64,000 bases of DNA from Panulirus ornatus (GCF_036320965.1 NC_092232.1:51695982-51759981), one strand, 5' to 3'; positions 1-12,276 are shown, numbered from the stretch's first letter. The notes: generated by a model not told the origin, from the letters alone. Translations and numbers: made by a program.

Positions 1-26
1 TCGATAAATTGGGTACCTGGCTTACG

Positions 27-27
<1 letters not shown>
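1..27 (+). mobile_element. 3' end of tRNA-derived SINE, cut by window edge
   Basis: The first bases (tcgataaattgggtacctgg) match the body end of the SINE copies at 6055-6170 and 39081-39201, which carry 'ttggtcg...atgggtac.tggct' just before a (TA)n array. The window starts inside the element, so its tRNA-like head is not visible. The (TA)n follows directly, as in the other copies. Confidence 0.6.

Positions 28-116
<89 letters not shown>
28..116. repeat. (TA)n microsatellite
   Basis: About 89 bp of uninterrupted TA. It joins the SINE end on the left to family B on the right, a junction role repeated elsewhere in the window. Confidence 0.95.
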
Positions 117-118
<2 letters not shown>

Positions 119-298
119 CTATGAGTCCACGGGGAAAATGAAAACACGATAAGTTCCCAAGTGCACTTTCATGTAATAATCACACCATCAGGGGAGACAC
201 AAGAGAGAAATATAAGTCAATTGATATACATCGAAGAGACGAAGTTAGAACGCCGTTTGGTAAACACGTGATTGTCTAAGACAATCACGTGTTTACCA
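117..298 (+). repeat. Dispersed repeat family B, copy 1
   Basis: It begins 'tcctatgagtccacgggg' straight after (TA)n and continues through 'aagtgcactttc.tgtaat', 'gaga.acaagagagaaata' and 'cgaagagacgaag'. The same order recurs at 45557-45716 and, inverted, at 60192-60341, each time with the same end against a (TA)n or (TA)n(TG)n array. I see no coding potential. It could be a non-autonomous element or an untranslated part of a larger one. Confidence 0.75.
258..298. repeat. Perfect inverted repeat, 19-bp arms
   Basis: Arms 258-276 and 280-298 are exact reverse complements around the 3-base spacer taa. Each arm contains cacgtg. It lies at the distal end of family B copy 1; the other copies stop near 'ggtaaaca' without the inverted arm. 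Confidence 0.9.
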
Positions 299-1375
299 CT
301 ATCATCTTGCTGGAAGAGATAAGGCGATGCCACATCGACCGCTCCTCTGCCACATCTCTGGCCAACAGTAGCTGCTGGTGGGTCGAGTACAAATCAACAT
401 TTCCTGGAACACAATGTGTCTGCTTCAGTGCTGGACGCACGGCAATAAAGGGTCAAGCCCGACCTCTGTTTCCGCGAACAACTGTAGGAAAAATAATGGC
501 CGATCCTGGAGCGTTGTGATGACTTGTGTTGTACTTCGTTCTGAGAGAGATGGACTAAAGTGAGGAGACGAGGCCCAATATTGGCGCGGTTGTTACTTTC
601 AAAAGATATTGACAAGCGGATATTCTATCCTATCAGCCACACTCCTCTGCATATTGCTTCTCTGTGTCTCTCTTCTTTGATCATCCAGGGTACATATCCA
701 GAGTACCTGGCACCCCACTTCACCGGCTGGTAAGGGAGTTCGAGTCTGGTATCAAGCAGACGCAGCAGAAGGGCATGATTTGACGTCCTATGCCAGGCAT
801 CTAGAGACTAGATGTCTCTTCCGTGCCACCACCTCTATCTAGGTCAAGTCCTGAATCAGTAAGCTCTGATGCCTTATGAGACGGGGTGTCGTCTCCTAAT
901 CTTCCTGCTGGAGGTGGACTGGGGAAGTCTCAGGTTCGCCGAAGAGGATCGTAACCACCGCTCCTACAGATCCAGGACCACAGGTGGTTCCTTAGGGTAT
1001 TTATCGCCTTCCCCAGCATCACGGGCGAGGCTCGAGTAGCCAGAGACAACCAGAACACACTGTTATAACCGGACCTACAACCTCACGTCGCTTGGACCAT
1101 CTGTCAACAAACATAAGATCTTCTATGATTGAAAAATAATGAATAAAGAACGCATAGAATGGAAGATGGAGAGGGGGGATAAGTGGACGTGGTTCACAGT
1201 GTATCCTTCCTGTGATCTTTGATAACAACATTCATAACATTTATAACATTTATTACATTATTTATAACAATATTCATTAAGGTCTTGAGGGACAAATGCG
1301 AAAGAGTCTGGAAGATGAAACTACAGATGCTCCCTGATTCTCTTTTTGCTCCTTTCGACTGGTATATATACCTCG
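299..1375. other. Unassigned single-copy-like DNA
   Basis: No gene or element recognised. Open frames are short (about 75 codons or fewer) and overlap on both strands without motifs. A short A/T-rich stretch with repeated 'ataacattt' lies at about 1208-1280. Confidence 0.5.
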
Positions 1376-1985
1376 CAACCCACGACTGCTGTTATCTTCC
1401 TCATAACCCACACCCACTGTTATCTTGCTCATAACCCACGTCCACTGTTATCTTCCTCATAACCCACAACCACTGTTATCTTCCTCATAACCCACGTCCA
1501 CTGTTATCTTCCTCATAACCCACGTCCACTGTTATCTTCCTCATAACCCACAAGCACTGTTATCTTCCTCATAACCCACGTCCACTGGTATCTTCCTAAT
1601 AACCCACACCCACTGGTATCTTCCTCATAACCCACGTCCACTGTTATCTTCCTCATAACCCACACCCACTGTTATCTTCCTCATAACCCACGTCCACTGT
1701 TATCTTCCTCATAACCCACACCCACTGTTATCTTCCTCATAACCCACGTCCACTGTTATCTTCCTCATAACCCACGTCCACTGTTATCTTCCTCATAACC
1801 CACGTCCACTGTCATCTTCCTCATAACCCACACCCACTGGTATCTTCCTCATAACCCACTACCACTGATATCCTCCTCCTCCTCCTCCTCCTCCTGACCC
1901 ATGCCCGCTGTTATATTCCTCATAACCTATACCCACTAGTGTCTCTCTATCGTAACCCACGCCCGCTACCATCTCCCTCACAAGC
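1376..1985. repeat. Minisatellite, 28-bp unit, about 20 copies
   Basis: Units carry 'ccactgttatcttcctcata' followed by 'acccac'. The main variation is cgtcc versus caccc or aagc after 'cccac'. Copies decay after about 1860, where a (TCC)n run is embedded at about 1870-1895. Confidence 0.95.
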
Positions 1986-2419
1986 CACACAACCACTAGC
2001 AAACCGTCTCATGACCCGGATCCAACTCGAAGCCCCCCTTCTCACAACCCGCCTCACGCAACTGTGCGATGGAGAATTTCGCGTCGCGAAACAGGAGATA
2101 GGAACATAAACACAAAGACGAGGGGAGGGAGCGGCAGTGGGGGGAAATCAGCACAAACCGGATACAAAGAACGGAAGAGGAACGCGGAAACAAGAGATCC
2201 AGCGGGGTCAGAGCCAAGCGGCCTGGTTTAAAATCTCTTGTTTCCGGGTTCGTATCTTGTTTCTCATTTCCTGTAAAAGAAATTTTTCCAGCTCTGTGGT
2301 TTAATTCCTGCTTGTGTTTCCCGGCCGAGGAAGAGTTCGTTCCGTGTTCAGACGCAGTACGTTGCGTTCACTGGGAGTCACAGTTCTCGATTGTTCACAG
2401 ATGTTACCGCCTCTATGGG
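1986..2419. other. Unassigned
   Basis: Nothing recognised. Short unsupported open frames only. Confidence 0.4.
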
Positions 2420-2592
2420 CCCTCCGTGGTGTAGTTGCTACCGTCCCCTACCATGGTGCATGGATATGCCCCCTCCCCCTCAGCCTCGTATGGGTTCGAA
2501 TCCTAGTCGGGGCAGTCAGTCCACAGTTCATCCAGCTGTTCATCCTCCCCTCTATTGGTTTTGGTCGACGAACTCGATCCCCTGGCATAGCT
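2420..2592 (+). mobile_element. tRNA-derived SINE, diverged copy
   Basis: An A-box-like 'tggtgtagttg' at about 2428 and a canonical B box ggttcgaatcc at 2493-2503 show the tRNA-like head. The body follows: 'cagtc.gtccaca', then 'ccagctgttcatcc', then 'ggtcga'. This order matches 6055-6170 and 39081-39201. The end is diverged and the TA tail is lost. An RNA polymerase III promoter is inferred from the boxes; no functional tRNA fold is claimed. Confidence 0.75.
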
Positions 2593-2736
2593 CGAGGCCT
2601 TCGCTTTCTGACCCGAAGGTATGAATCCTCCCTCCCTCACTCAGCCGATCCCCTCCCTCACTCTGCAACTATTCCCGACCTTCCAAACGACTGTTCTCTC
2701 CCCACGCCCTCTGCAAGTGACTGATCCCTCCCTCCG

Positions 2737-2737
2737 C

Positions 2738-2780
<43 letters not shown>

Positions 2781-2781
2781 T
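2737..2781. repeat. (GACT)n tetranucleotide array
   Basis: About 11 GACT units with one 'actt' interruption. Confidence 0.9.
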
Positions 2782-3327
2782 CTTCCCCGCCCCTTGCGCG
2801 ACGACGCCCGCACATCTTAGCAGCGTCCAGTTACCGCACGTCACATTACTAGCGTCATGGAGAGTGGATTTACAGCAACACATGTGTGTGTGTGTGTTGC
2901 GCGGTCTAGTTGGACGCACACACCACACCGTTCTAGGAAGGAGAGATTTGGCACCAGATTAACCATCAGTGTGACGAAAGCGGTTATTTTTATCCTTTCT
3001 ATATTTCTTTTCGCTGCCACTCTTATCTTTATTTACTCTACTCTCTCTTTTTACACTGTTCGGTGAAAGGAGTGGAGCAGTGTTGTCGGTGAGTTTCATA
3101 TATATATATATACTCGTAGGGCGTCCCCCTCAATCTTTAGAACACTGAGCCCCATTTTTTGGACATTCTCTACTGCCATACACCTTAAATTCCTGTATAA
3201 TATCTGCACCTACCACTCTCATACTATAAAAAACTTCCCTCGGTATCTTTTTTAGTAGATTTTTTACTTAATTCTAAGCTATGTCTTCTGGTTGCTCTGT
3301 CCCTACATCCCTCAAAGAACTCTTAAT
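2782..3327. other. Unassigned
   Basis: It holds short (TG)n at about 2882-2899 and short (TA)n at about 3098-3113. No gene seen. Confidence 0.4.
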
Positions 3328-3560
3328 TGTTTACGTCATCGATCAGGTTGAAAACTTCACTGTCTACGTCATCGATCAGGTTGAAAACTTCACTGTCTAC
3401 GTCATCGATCGGGTTGAAAACTTCTCTGTCTACGTCATCGATCAGGTTGAAAGCTTCACTGTCTACGTCATCGATCAGGTTGGAAACTTCACTGTCTACG
3501 TCATCGATCGGGTTGAAAACTTCACTGTCTACGTCATCGATTAGGTTGAAAACTTCAAAA
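3328..3560. repeat. Minisatellite, 33-bp unit, 7 copies
   Basis: Units carry 'gtctacgtcatcgatc' then aggttgaaaacttcact or a close variant. Because 33 is a multiple of 3, the array reads as an 11-residue repeat (VYVIDQVENFT) from 3281 to 3544. Codon usage, length and setting give no support for a real protein. Confidence 0.95.
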
Positions 3561-3747
3561 GGTTGTGATCATATCACCCTTCACTCTTCTTTCTTCCAAA
3601 GTGAACATATCTGAAACCCTCTAAAGCCTTTTTGTGTCACCCAGCTCCAGTTCTATCTGTGTTACCTCCTCTGCATCTTCTCCATTAACTCTTTGTGCTT
3701 CTTTAGATGGCTTATGCACTATGCGGTGCCCATTAGCATTCGAAAGT

Positions 3748-3813
3748 GGGACAAGCCTGGGACATTGTTGAATCCCAAGTGGGACAAGCCTGGGACACTG
3801 TTGAATCCCAAGG
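3748..3813. repeat. Tandem duplication of 33 bp
   Basis: Two copies of a segment containing 'gtgggacaagcctgggaca' and 'tgttgaatcccaa', differing by about one base. Confidence 0.85.
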
Positions 3814-3815
3814 GT

Positions 3816-3990
3816 TTCTCACATATAGATTCCTTCCGGTTTGCTACCAGCCCGAAGATGGTGGTATTGAGGTCACCTTCCACTGTGACCCCCAGGGTCA
3901 TTGCGAAGAGTCGGGTTGAAATTCATCAACCAAATATCAGGCCAAATTTGGAGAGTGTCGAGGTCCCCTTGTAAGGTGATGCAATCTTTC
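3816..3990 (-). pseudogene. CR1/L2-like LINE, reverse transcriptase fragment
   Basis: On the minus strand the conceptual peptide DCITLQGDLDTLQIW, then WLMNFNP, fits the segment just after the catalytic YADD box in CR1/L2-type non-LTR reverse transcriptases (pattern DC..LQ.DLD.L..W...W.M.FN). Stops and a frame change follow, then a diverged 'ETLG' where these proteins have a K/R-DLG motif. Only about 60 residues of a protein normally above 800 residues remain. The family call is from motif memory. Confidence 0.5.
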
Positions 3991-4015
3991 TTTTCTTTTT
4001 TTTTACGCTTCTTCA

Positions 4016-4040
4016 CGTCACCCATGACCTATGGGTGACG
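4016..4040. repeat. Short perfect inverted repeat
   Basis: cgtcacccat and atgggtgacg (10-bp arms) flank gacct. No adjacent gene, so no regulatory role can be proposed. Confidence 0.7.
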
Positions 4041-4722
<682 letters not shown>

Positions 4723-4764
4723 TTGTACTGTTTCCCTGTTTAGAAAGTTAGAACAGTACAACGT

Positions 4765-4868
4765 GTATATATATACATGTGTATGTGGGTGGGTTGGGCC
4801 ATTCTCTCGTCTGTTTCCTTGCGCTACCTCGCTAACGCGGGAGACAGCGACAAAGTATAATAAATAGA
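4765..4868 (+). mobile_element. Solo LINE-A 3' UTR (family E)
   Basis: The 'acatgtgtatg' segment, then 'cgtctgtttccttgcgctac', 'ctcgctaacgcgggagacag' and 'cgacaaagtata', matches 41694-41822, where the same sequence directly follows the LINE-A coding end. A short A/T tail (taataaataga) ends it. It is most simply a strongly 5'-truncated LINE-A insertion. Confidence 0.75.
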
Positions 4869-5080
4869 TAAATATATTGTACGTGGTGACGACCTTTGAA
4901 CATAGCGTTGGTCCTTCATGATGGTGATGTCCTTTGTCCTGATCACCTTACACATGTCTGTGGTAGCGGACGCATCGAAATAGTTCGAGTCCATGTGTCA
5001 AGGAGCGACGTCGGGGGAAGATGACATTTCTGGAGGAGGGAAGACATGAGGGGAGGTCTGTGTTATGGTCATGTCATGCT

Positions 5081-5340
5081 TGCAATGATACATATTCATT
5101 GCGTCAGTCTTGCAATGACGCACATTCATTGCGTCAGTCTTGCAATGATACATACTCATTGCGTCAGCCTTGCATTGATACAAATTCATTTTTTCAGTCT
5201 TACAATGATGCACATTCATTGTTTCAGTCTTGCAATGACGCACATTCATTGTTTCAGTCTTGCAATGACGCACATTCATTGTTTCAGTCTTGCAATGACG
5301 CACATTCATTGCGTCAATCATGCAATGACGCACATTCATC
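5081..5340. repeat. Minisatellite, 30-bp unit, about 9 copies
   Basis: Units carry 'tgcaatgacgcacattcatt' followed by gcgtcagtct or tttcagtct. With a 30-bp period at least two plus frames and one minus frame stay open for 120-140 codons. These are not credible genes. Confidence 0.95.
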
Positions 5341-5540
5341 TGCCCATTCATCTTGTCATTCTGGCAATGATGCATGTCCACTACGCCAGATCTATGATCG
5401 AACCAGAGATCAGGTAACAAGTGGATATAATCTGTTGTGAAAAGCTTGTCACCTCTAATCTGTGTTTATTGGGTTATCAGTTAATGATAACGATAAGGGG
5501 GAAAACACAGCAGGTGTTTGAGTAAGACAGAGATTGATAA

Positions 5541-5677
5541 AGGTTCCGGATTACGGATGGTCCGGTATTAGCGGTGTATACGAGGTTTCCGGATTACGGA
5601 GGGTCCGTTACTAGCGGAGTCTATGTATGAGGTTCCGGATTACGGAGGGTCTAGTGTCAACGGTGTCTGTGAGGTTC
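5541..5677. repeat. Degenerate tandem repeat, about 42-48 bp, 3 copies
   Basis: Each copy starts 'aggttccggattacgga' and continues through a 'ggtcc...ta.cgg.gt' segment. Spacing is 42 then about 48 bp. Confidence 0.85.
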
Positions 5678-5704
5678 GCTGGTCATCCTCCGGTCTATCT
5701 AGCC

Positions 5705-5760
5705 CGGCTCACTACAAGTGAGGTGGATGAATGGCTCACTACAAGTGAGGTGGATGAATG
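5705..5760. repeat. 27-bp tandem duplication
   Basis: Two identical copies starting 'ggctcactacaagtgaggtg'. Confidence 0.9.
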
Positions 5761-6054
5761 GTTCCCCACAACAACCCACCATACTTAAATCCTGGCTGTG
5801 TTCGACTGTTAATTACCAATTATGTTAATCATCTTTCTAATGACTCTGTTGAACGATGGGGATCATCTCGACCCTTTTGCACCAAATACATTTGTAACAA
5901 TTCCCTCTGGTCATCGTTACGACTGATGATGTCATCATTAACTACAGCACTAAGTACTTATGATAAGGTCCAGGTATACGTAATCTAAACCTTCTGGGTG
6001 ATTCATCCACCAGCCAGAACACGAGCGCAGTTCTGAGGAGCTGAGATATGTACA

Positions 6055-6167
6055 CTTGAGCGCCTAGGTTCGAATCCTGGTTACGGCAGTCTGTCCACAT
6101 TCAACCCAGCTGTTTATTCACCCTTTGGGGTTGGTCGGCAACATGGGTACCTGGCTCAGCCTAGGAT

Positions 6168-6170
<3 letters not shown>
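6055..6170 (+). mobile_element. tRNA-derived SINE, head and body
   Basis: B box ggttcgaatcc at 6068-6078, then 'tggttacggcagtctgtcca', then 'caacccagctgtt', then 'ggttggtcg' and 'atgggtacctggctca', running into (TA)n. The A box is not clear in the upstream sequence, so the 5' end is uncertain. After the TA/GA arrays, family C (6376-6432) probably forms the 3' part of the same element, because the order recurs at 39081-39640. Confidence 0.75.
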
Positions 6171-6375
<205 letters not shown>

Positions 6376-6432
6376 CGTTCATGGGATGGCCTTAATCAGG
6401 GCCTCAGCTGCCCGTGTCGTCTCAGCTAACGT
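6376..6432 (+). repeat. Dispersed repeat family C, copy 1
   Basis: 'cgttcatgggatggcctt' then 'cagggcctcagctgcccgtg' and 'gtctcagctaac'. It is almost identical to 39575-39640 and, like it, lies downstream of a SINE-(TA)n unit. The second copy ends in an A-rich tail, suggesting a retroelement 3' terminus. Confidence 0.75.
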
Positions 6433-7489
6433 AGGAAAACAAAGTAAACTCGTGAAGTTCTTTGCTGGCAAGTTAAAGCAACTGATCGTCGAATCTCCCG
6501 AAAGTTTTATTGAAATTATTCGTCACAGTTCCTGCATTGCAATCCTCCAGTCACATCAGTGGAGGTTATTGGTCGCTAGTGGTCTAAAAAGGAACCTGGA
6601 AAAATAGGATTAAGTTCCAGGTTTATATCAAGCATCCTTATTAGAATATTGATGTATTTAGCATCTAGTCTCAAGGATTGTTCTTAATATGAATGTACGT
6701 TAACAGTTTGGCACTGAAATGACACAGATTCTTCTTACATTTAGCACTGGTGAAGGACACCTCTCCCTCAGGGGGGAAATGACTGAGCGAAGCCATGCCC
6801 ACAACACAGTCAGTCGGACATTGTTCGAACCAGTGCGTTCGATCCAGCTTTTGTTACTGACTGATGTTCCTGGCTGGTTGGTTATTTTGGACTTGAGGCC
6901 AATCGACCGCCAGGGGTTATTAAGGGTTATTAAACTCATAACCACCAACAGTTGTTCAAGATGGTTATGATAACAATACACGTTCTCACCACACGCTTTC
7001 CCTGATGATGCCGATGTTCACCTATACGAACAAACAAGTAGCAAGTTATCATCATATGTACCTGGTGTGGTATCCTCGCCAGCCTCTCCTTCAGGTATCA
7101 TGGTCCATCTCCGGCGCCCCTTCGTCAGGAGGTCGCGTGGTCAAGGTATCTAGGTGTCCGTCATCATCCTGGATTCTGTTGCGTCCCTCCTCCCCCCTGA
7201 ACTGATGCTCCGCAGTTCGTTATAAACATCGGCCAAGCTGATGGTTTCAGATCCAGTCAACGTTCCGTCCCTCGATACGGAGCTACGTAATTAAGCCAGA
7301 CCTTTACCCCGTAGTCCAATTGAAGTTATTCATGATGTCGGAGGTGGACCTCGAAATCGTCGACGTAGCTTATCTACGATACCCCACGAGTGAACAGCAC
7401 TCTAGAAGACTACCCACTTAAACTTCAGAAGCCCAAAATGGACGTACTTTCTTCGGTGTATCTAACGCGTGAAAGACTAGTCTATCAGT
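6433..7489. other. Unassigned
   Basis: No element recognised. Overlapping open frames of 60-95 codons on both strands lack motifs. Confidence 0.4.
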
Positions 7490-8646
7490 ACCCTTGCTAC
7501 TGTAGTGACCTCCCGGTCCGGAATGATAGAGGATTTCGGCCACTTCGTGAAGTAATATTGGTGGTCCTTATGGCGCTGAGAGTGAGGTATCCCCTTCGTA
7601 TATAGAGCGAAATCACATTACCGACGCTACACCTCGAAGTACTCATGCTTCCTCTCCACCCATAGGATGACCGCATCATCATCGGCGCAAGCGTCTGTCA
7701 TTCCTTCGTGACGATGTCATCTGTTCCCCCTCACTGGCGGAGCAAAGTCTCCTCCTCTCCAGTCGACAAACGTTCCAGTAAGCCCAATAAGTCGATACCA
7801 GGACTGGTGTCCAGTACCTTCTCTCCCGAAGGTCTTCGCTGAACTCTTCTTCAGGTGTTGGATTATGATCAGCAGATCCTCAGCTTCCATCCTCCTGGTG
7901 TCTGCTTCGGAGCAGGTGCTCTGAAAGTTATCGAAACGATTTTTCCACATGGGAATCGTCTCTCTGCCTCCTGCAGCACTGGCAAACTGTACAATACACG
8001 TGAGACGACGCAGACCATGACTGTGTTTCGGGGCGTTTGGGAATCTTGTGTGTGTGTGTGTGTGTATGTGCAGCCAGTCGGTGCCACGCGTGGCCAGCCC
8101 TCCCTCCCTCTTTCTCTCTCTCTCTAGTTTCCCGCCTCATTCGAGTCCTTGGTCACCTGCCGCCACCCATCCATCCACCTGGCCTGTCTAGTTGCAGATT
8201 CATAACGGTCCCACGTCCTGCAGTCCTGCACCACCAAGGTCGCCCCTCGCCTCGCTGAATAGACACCTTACCTTTGGCGGCCTTGCAGTCACGCTCACAG
8301 TGGTGGCTCCCTTTTGCCGCGGTGCCAGCGCGCACCTTGAACTCGCATTACTGCTTCTTGTCTTCTGACCTGGAAGAAAGCTGCCCCCTTCTTGCTTCTC
8401 GTCCGTCATCTCCTTCCTCGCCCTGGAACCTGTCTTACCCGAGCGGTTGTCTCATCCAGGCTGGATTGCGCGATGGGTTTATAATGCTCCAGCGCTCTTG
8501 GTCAAGGCTGGCTGATCTGGCCTGCTTTAAACTGCGCGGCGGCGTGAGCCACGCTTTGCTGGGCGTCGGTAGAACTGTACCAGTTCCGGCTCCTCTTGCT
8601 GGGTCAAGTTCGCCCCAAGGTTCCATCACTTCCAGAAGAGCAGAAC

Positions 8647-8648
<2 letters not shown>

Positions 8649-8715
<67 letters not shown>
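8649..8715. repeat. (CT)n microsatellite
   Basis: About 66 bp of CT, interrupting the gag-like minus-strand region. Confidence 0.95.
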
Positions 8716-8716
<1 letters not shown>

Positions 8717-9339
8717 GTTCTTAACTTGGTTGGGTAGACCTCGATCTTTCGGGTGTGATAGCGTCTGGAGCACTGCCGTTCCTCCTCCCTGTGTGGCTCA
8801 CTACTTTGGTGATGTACAGTCGCTCGCCTCCGCCAGAAGCTTGAACTCGACGAACTCCCGCGGATTTTCCGGGCGTCCAGGATCCCTCTTCTGGCTTCTG
8901 GCGTGGCTTGTGCCGAGGATCCAGGTGTCCTTCGATAGACCGTCGTAGTCGGTCTAGACTATCCTCCTCAGCTTCCAACCTGTCTTCGGCCCGGGTCTGT
9001 TCGCCTAGCAGACGGTCCATCAAACGCTGCGACATTCCTTGCATCTGTAACACCTTACCTTGTACGTAACCCAGCCGCTGCTCGTGTCAGTTCATCCGCT
9101 TCTCTTGCCCTCCGAGCCCTACAGTTTTCTGGGATATTCGCTCCTTCTGCTGGTCTTGTTTCCACCTGTGTCCAACCACCTGCTTCTCTGCTGATCCAGC
9201 TGCATCCGCAACTCGTGTGTCGTCCTAAACGTAGCTTCTGCTTGCTGCTTTACCCTGTCCTGCAGCTGCTCCTCCACCTGGACCAGGGATGCTGAGTGCT
9301 GCTTCGTATGGTACTGACTGTTGCTGTTGATGAGCCTTC

Positions 9340-9340
<1 letters not shown>

Positions 9341-9363
<23 letters not shown>
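9341..9363. repeat. (CTG)n trinucleotide run
   Basis: Seven to eight CTG units; on the minus strand this reads as Gln or Ala repeats. Confidence 0.85.
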
Positions 9364-9370
<7 letters not shown>

Positions 9371-9850
9371 GCTGCAGGAAGCTGTTTGGTCAGGTCTTCG
9401 CCCGCGTTCATCAGCGTCGCCAACACTCCACCTACTGTAGGCTTAGCCCGTCGCCTATACCTCCTCCCGCCATCCGATCCCACAGTCTACTTGTACGATA
9501 TCGCCGTAGCCACAGGGCCTGGCTCCCTCACACGCCTGCGGAGTAGCTCGTTAGCGCAAGAATTTTGTCTTCTTCCTCCATGGAATACCAGCCAATAGTC
9601 CCGTATATAAATATATATGTAGACTCTCTCCAGCCCTTTCTGTGATCAGCATCGTTGCGCTCTGATCCCCCGAATAAGTCGTGGCGATATGATTGATCAG
9701 CTCAACTATGACAGTCTGCGTCGAAGCTTGCATTAGACCCTGGGTCCCACCCGACCCACTGTGGTTGGCGGAGTGCCAGATGTCGTTGTACTGGCGCTCA
9801 TACCCCGCAGGCGGCAGTACGACTGTCACATATATACGTAACAATGGCAT

Positions 9851-10225
9851 TGCTCCGCACTCAGTGATTCCCTGAACGTGTAAGTGAACACACGCTTTCC
9901 TCTGAGGGCTTGGCTTATGCCCAGGATATGGTAGATGATAAATACCTTACCATTGATCTTCCAAACCATGTAAAAGCATTTACATCTTTTTAAAAGTGAA
10001 AAATGGACATTTCTGTACTTAATCGTCAACGCCTCCCAAATTAGACTATGGGATTTGACAGGGATTAAATGCAAAACCTTCACGTCAGTTTCTACATTTA
10101 TGAACGTGCCACTGGGAGTTGCCACGTCAAATGCTCATTCTTACGGTAATCGTAAAGGTAGAGGGTTGTGCAATCTTAAGACCGAGGTTGTCACATACAG
10201 AGTTGCAAGGGGCGGTCGTCGGGCC

Positions 10226-10270
<45 letters not shown>

Positions 10271-10698
10271 GGAGGTTACGTCCTGATGTCAATTACAGTC
10301 ATTTGGAAAGTCAGTTACGAAACGCTCCACCGATTTTGAACAAAATTGGCAACTTAGAAAGCAAAGTGAATAGGGAATAGCATTAGTGCCTTTTATTATT
10401 TTGATAGATGGTTGATCTGGTGGATTAAAACCTTTGAGGGATTATAAACTACCAACAATATCATCCACGTTTTTTCTTACTGTTGTTTTTACCCCACAAA
10501 GTACTATTTGAATGGATGAACTGAACAGTACCTTTAAGGGGAAACTGTCGTGAATGAGGGACATTCACACACTTTACGAACTTCCTGTTATGAGAATTTT
10601 CTTCTTGAACACCTGGCTTTTGTTCACTCAAATTTCAGTGACGCTTCTTCGAAGACAAGAGACCCAACGGAAGTTGAGCTGATTTCGTCAACTTTGCG
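9851..10698. other. Unassigned, with a (GA)n array
   Basis: It holds (GA)n at 10230-10268. Otherwise A/T-rich DNA with no recognised gene. Confidence 0.5.
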
Positions 10699-11060
10699 CT
10701 GCACCCTGTTACTGACGGTCTATGAGAGGTGCAGTACCCTGTTACTGACAACCTATGAGAGGGGCAGTACCCTGTTACTGACGACCTATGAGAGGTGCAG
10801 TACCCTGTTACTGACGACCTATGAGAGGTGCAGTACCCTGTTACTGACGACCTATGAGAGGCGCAGTACCCTGTTACTGACGACCTATGAGAGGTGCAGT
10901 ACCCTGTTACTGACGACCTATGAGAGGGGCAGTACCCTATTACTGACGACCTATGAGAGGGGCAGTACCCTGTTACTGACGACCTATGAGAGGTACAGTA
11001 TCCTGTTACTGACGACCCACGAGCAATGCAGTAGCAGTCTGTTACTGACGACCCAAGGGC
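10699..11060. repeat. Minisatellite, 33-bp unit, 11 copies
   Basis: Units carry 'ccctgttactgacgacctat' then 'gagaggtgcagta'. The period is a multiple of 3, so both strands stay open: STLLLTTYERC on plus from 10550, and a His-Arg-Ser-Ser repeat on minus from 11222. The array is a repeat, not a gene. Confidence 0.95.
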
Positions 11061-12276
11061 CAAGTTATTGACCAGACGTCGCAGGCCAGACTCACTCAGC
11101 CGACCTGGAGGTGCACCGTCGCAAAACTCAGCGTCCAGCCAGTTCCAGGTAGTCGAATGGCCCCGGGGTCTGTCTAAGCTTCGATGCAGACTGTCATATA
11201 GCCGCCGAAGACATGAGGTCATGAGGGAGGCAAATGGAAGGGCTTTAGGAGAGAAGATAGAGAGAGGAGAGGGGTTGGTTTTCAGTGTGCTAGGGGGGGA
11301 TGAATGGGTAGGGGAGAGATTTCGAGACGAGTCATTCGCTGCTTGCAGATGACATGGTCCAGTTGGACGACTCCTCGTCTACGTGATTACTGCTAAAACT
11401 CCGCCGACCATCGAGGAAGAAGACGAAAAATTCCTGCTCTGGATGTGAGGGAAGCCAGGCCCCGCCGGCTCCGGCGAGACATGCCACAGATGCTGGGGCG
11501 GTGAATCTGCAAGACCCAGGCATCCTGCCACAAGCCAGCAAAAACTTGCAATCAGTTTGAGGGAGGGACGAGAACAACGTTCCCCAAGCAGGTGTTGACG
11601 TCTAGATTGAAGGGCTTGTGATGTATAGATCCTCGTGTTGGCTGGACACTTGTACCCCCGCCTCACTAAGACGTCTTTTTTTCCCCCCCAGTTCGTAGGA
11701 TTAATCTGAAGATGTGGATGGGATGAGGGGCGGCAAATACTCCCCAATCCTTGATAACCTTCTTGTCGAATTTGGAGTCAAGGGATTGGTATAAATGAGT
11801 GAAAGTCACAGTTGTACACATCCGGATATGCATCGAAACGTATTGTAGTAAACCAGCGGTAAACCTCTCATGGCCAGTGTAAAGGTCATTGGTCTACATC
11901 AGTGATGAGACGATATAACGCTAGTTTACCGAGCTGCTAACTGTGATCCGCTGGTGGGCTGTGGATGCGACGGTGTGGATCAGTGTTCTACTGGGCCACC
12001 GATCCTCTATGGGCATATATGAGGGCGGATCATTGCTTCCCGTGTGAGCTACGAGGATCACGATATACACTGACACTGTGGATCAGCTAGTACACGCTGG
12101 TCTGCAGGTCAGGTCTAGGTCTGTTCTGTCTCTCTGGCCACACCAGTGCTCGTTGCCGTTATGAACCTGTCCCTCAGCGATAGTATGGACCAATAGCCTG
12201 TCACTGGTACCTGGGGTGTACCGACTTATCGTCTGTCATTGAAGATAAGACCCCTTGGACGCGCGTCCGTCAGGGT

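Larger units (their letters stand above)
7490..9850 (-). pseudogene. Possible broken gag-like coding relic
   Basis: Reading the minus strand from 9850 down, several frames in turn give protein-like stretches. There is an Ala/Gln-rich run from a CTG array (about 9341-9363). Next comes a Gln/Glu-rich, coiled-coil-like piece (QDRVKQQAEA, HELRMQLDQQ) near 9180-9270. Then a charged helix (QRLMDRLLGEQTRAEDRLEA) lies at 8940-9050, and MEAEDLLIIIQHLKKSS at about 7840-7890. Frameshifts and stops separate them. The composition resembles structural proteins of LTR retrotransposons, but I see no zinc knuckle, protease or reverse transcriptase, and no LTRs. It could equally be a decayed host exon or chance. 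Confidence 0.22.
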
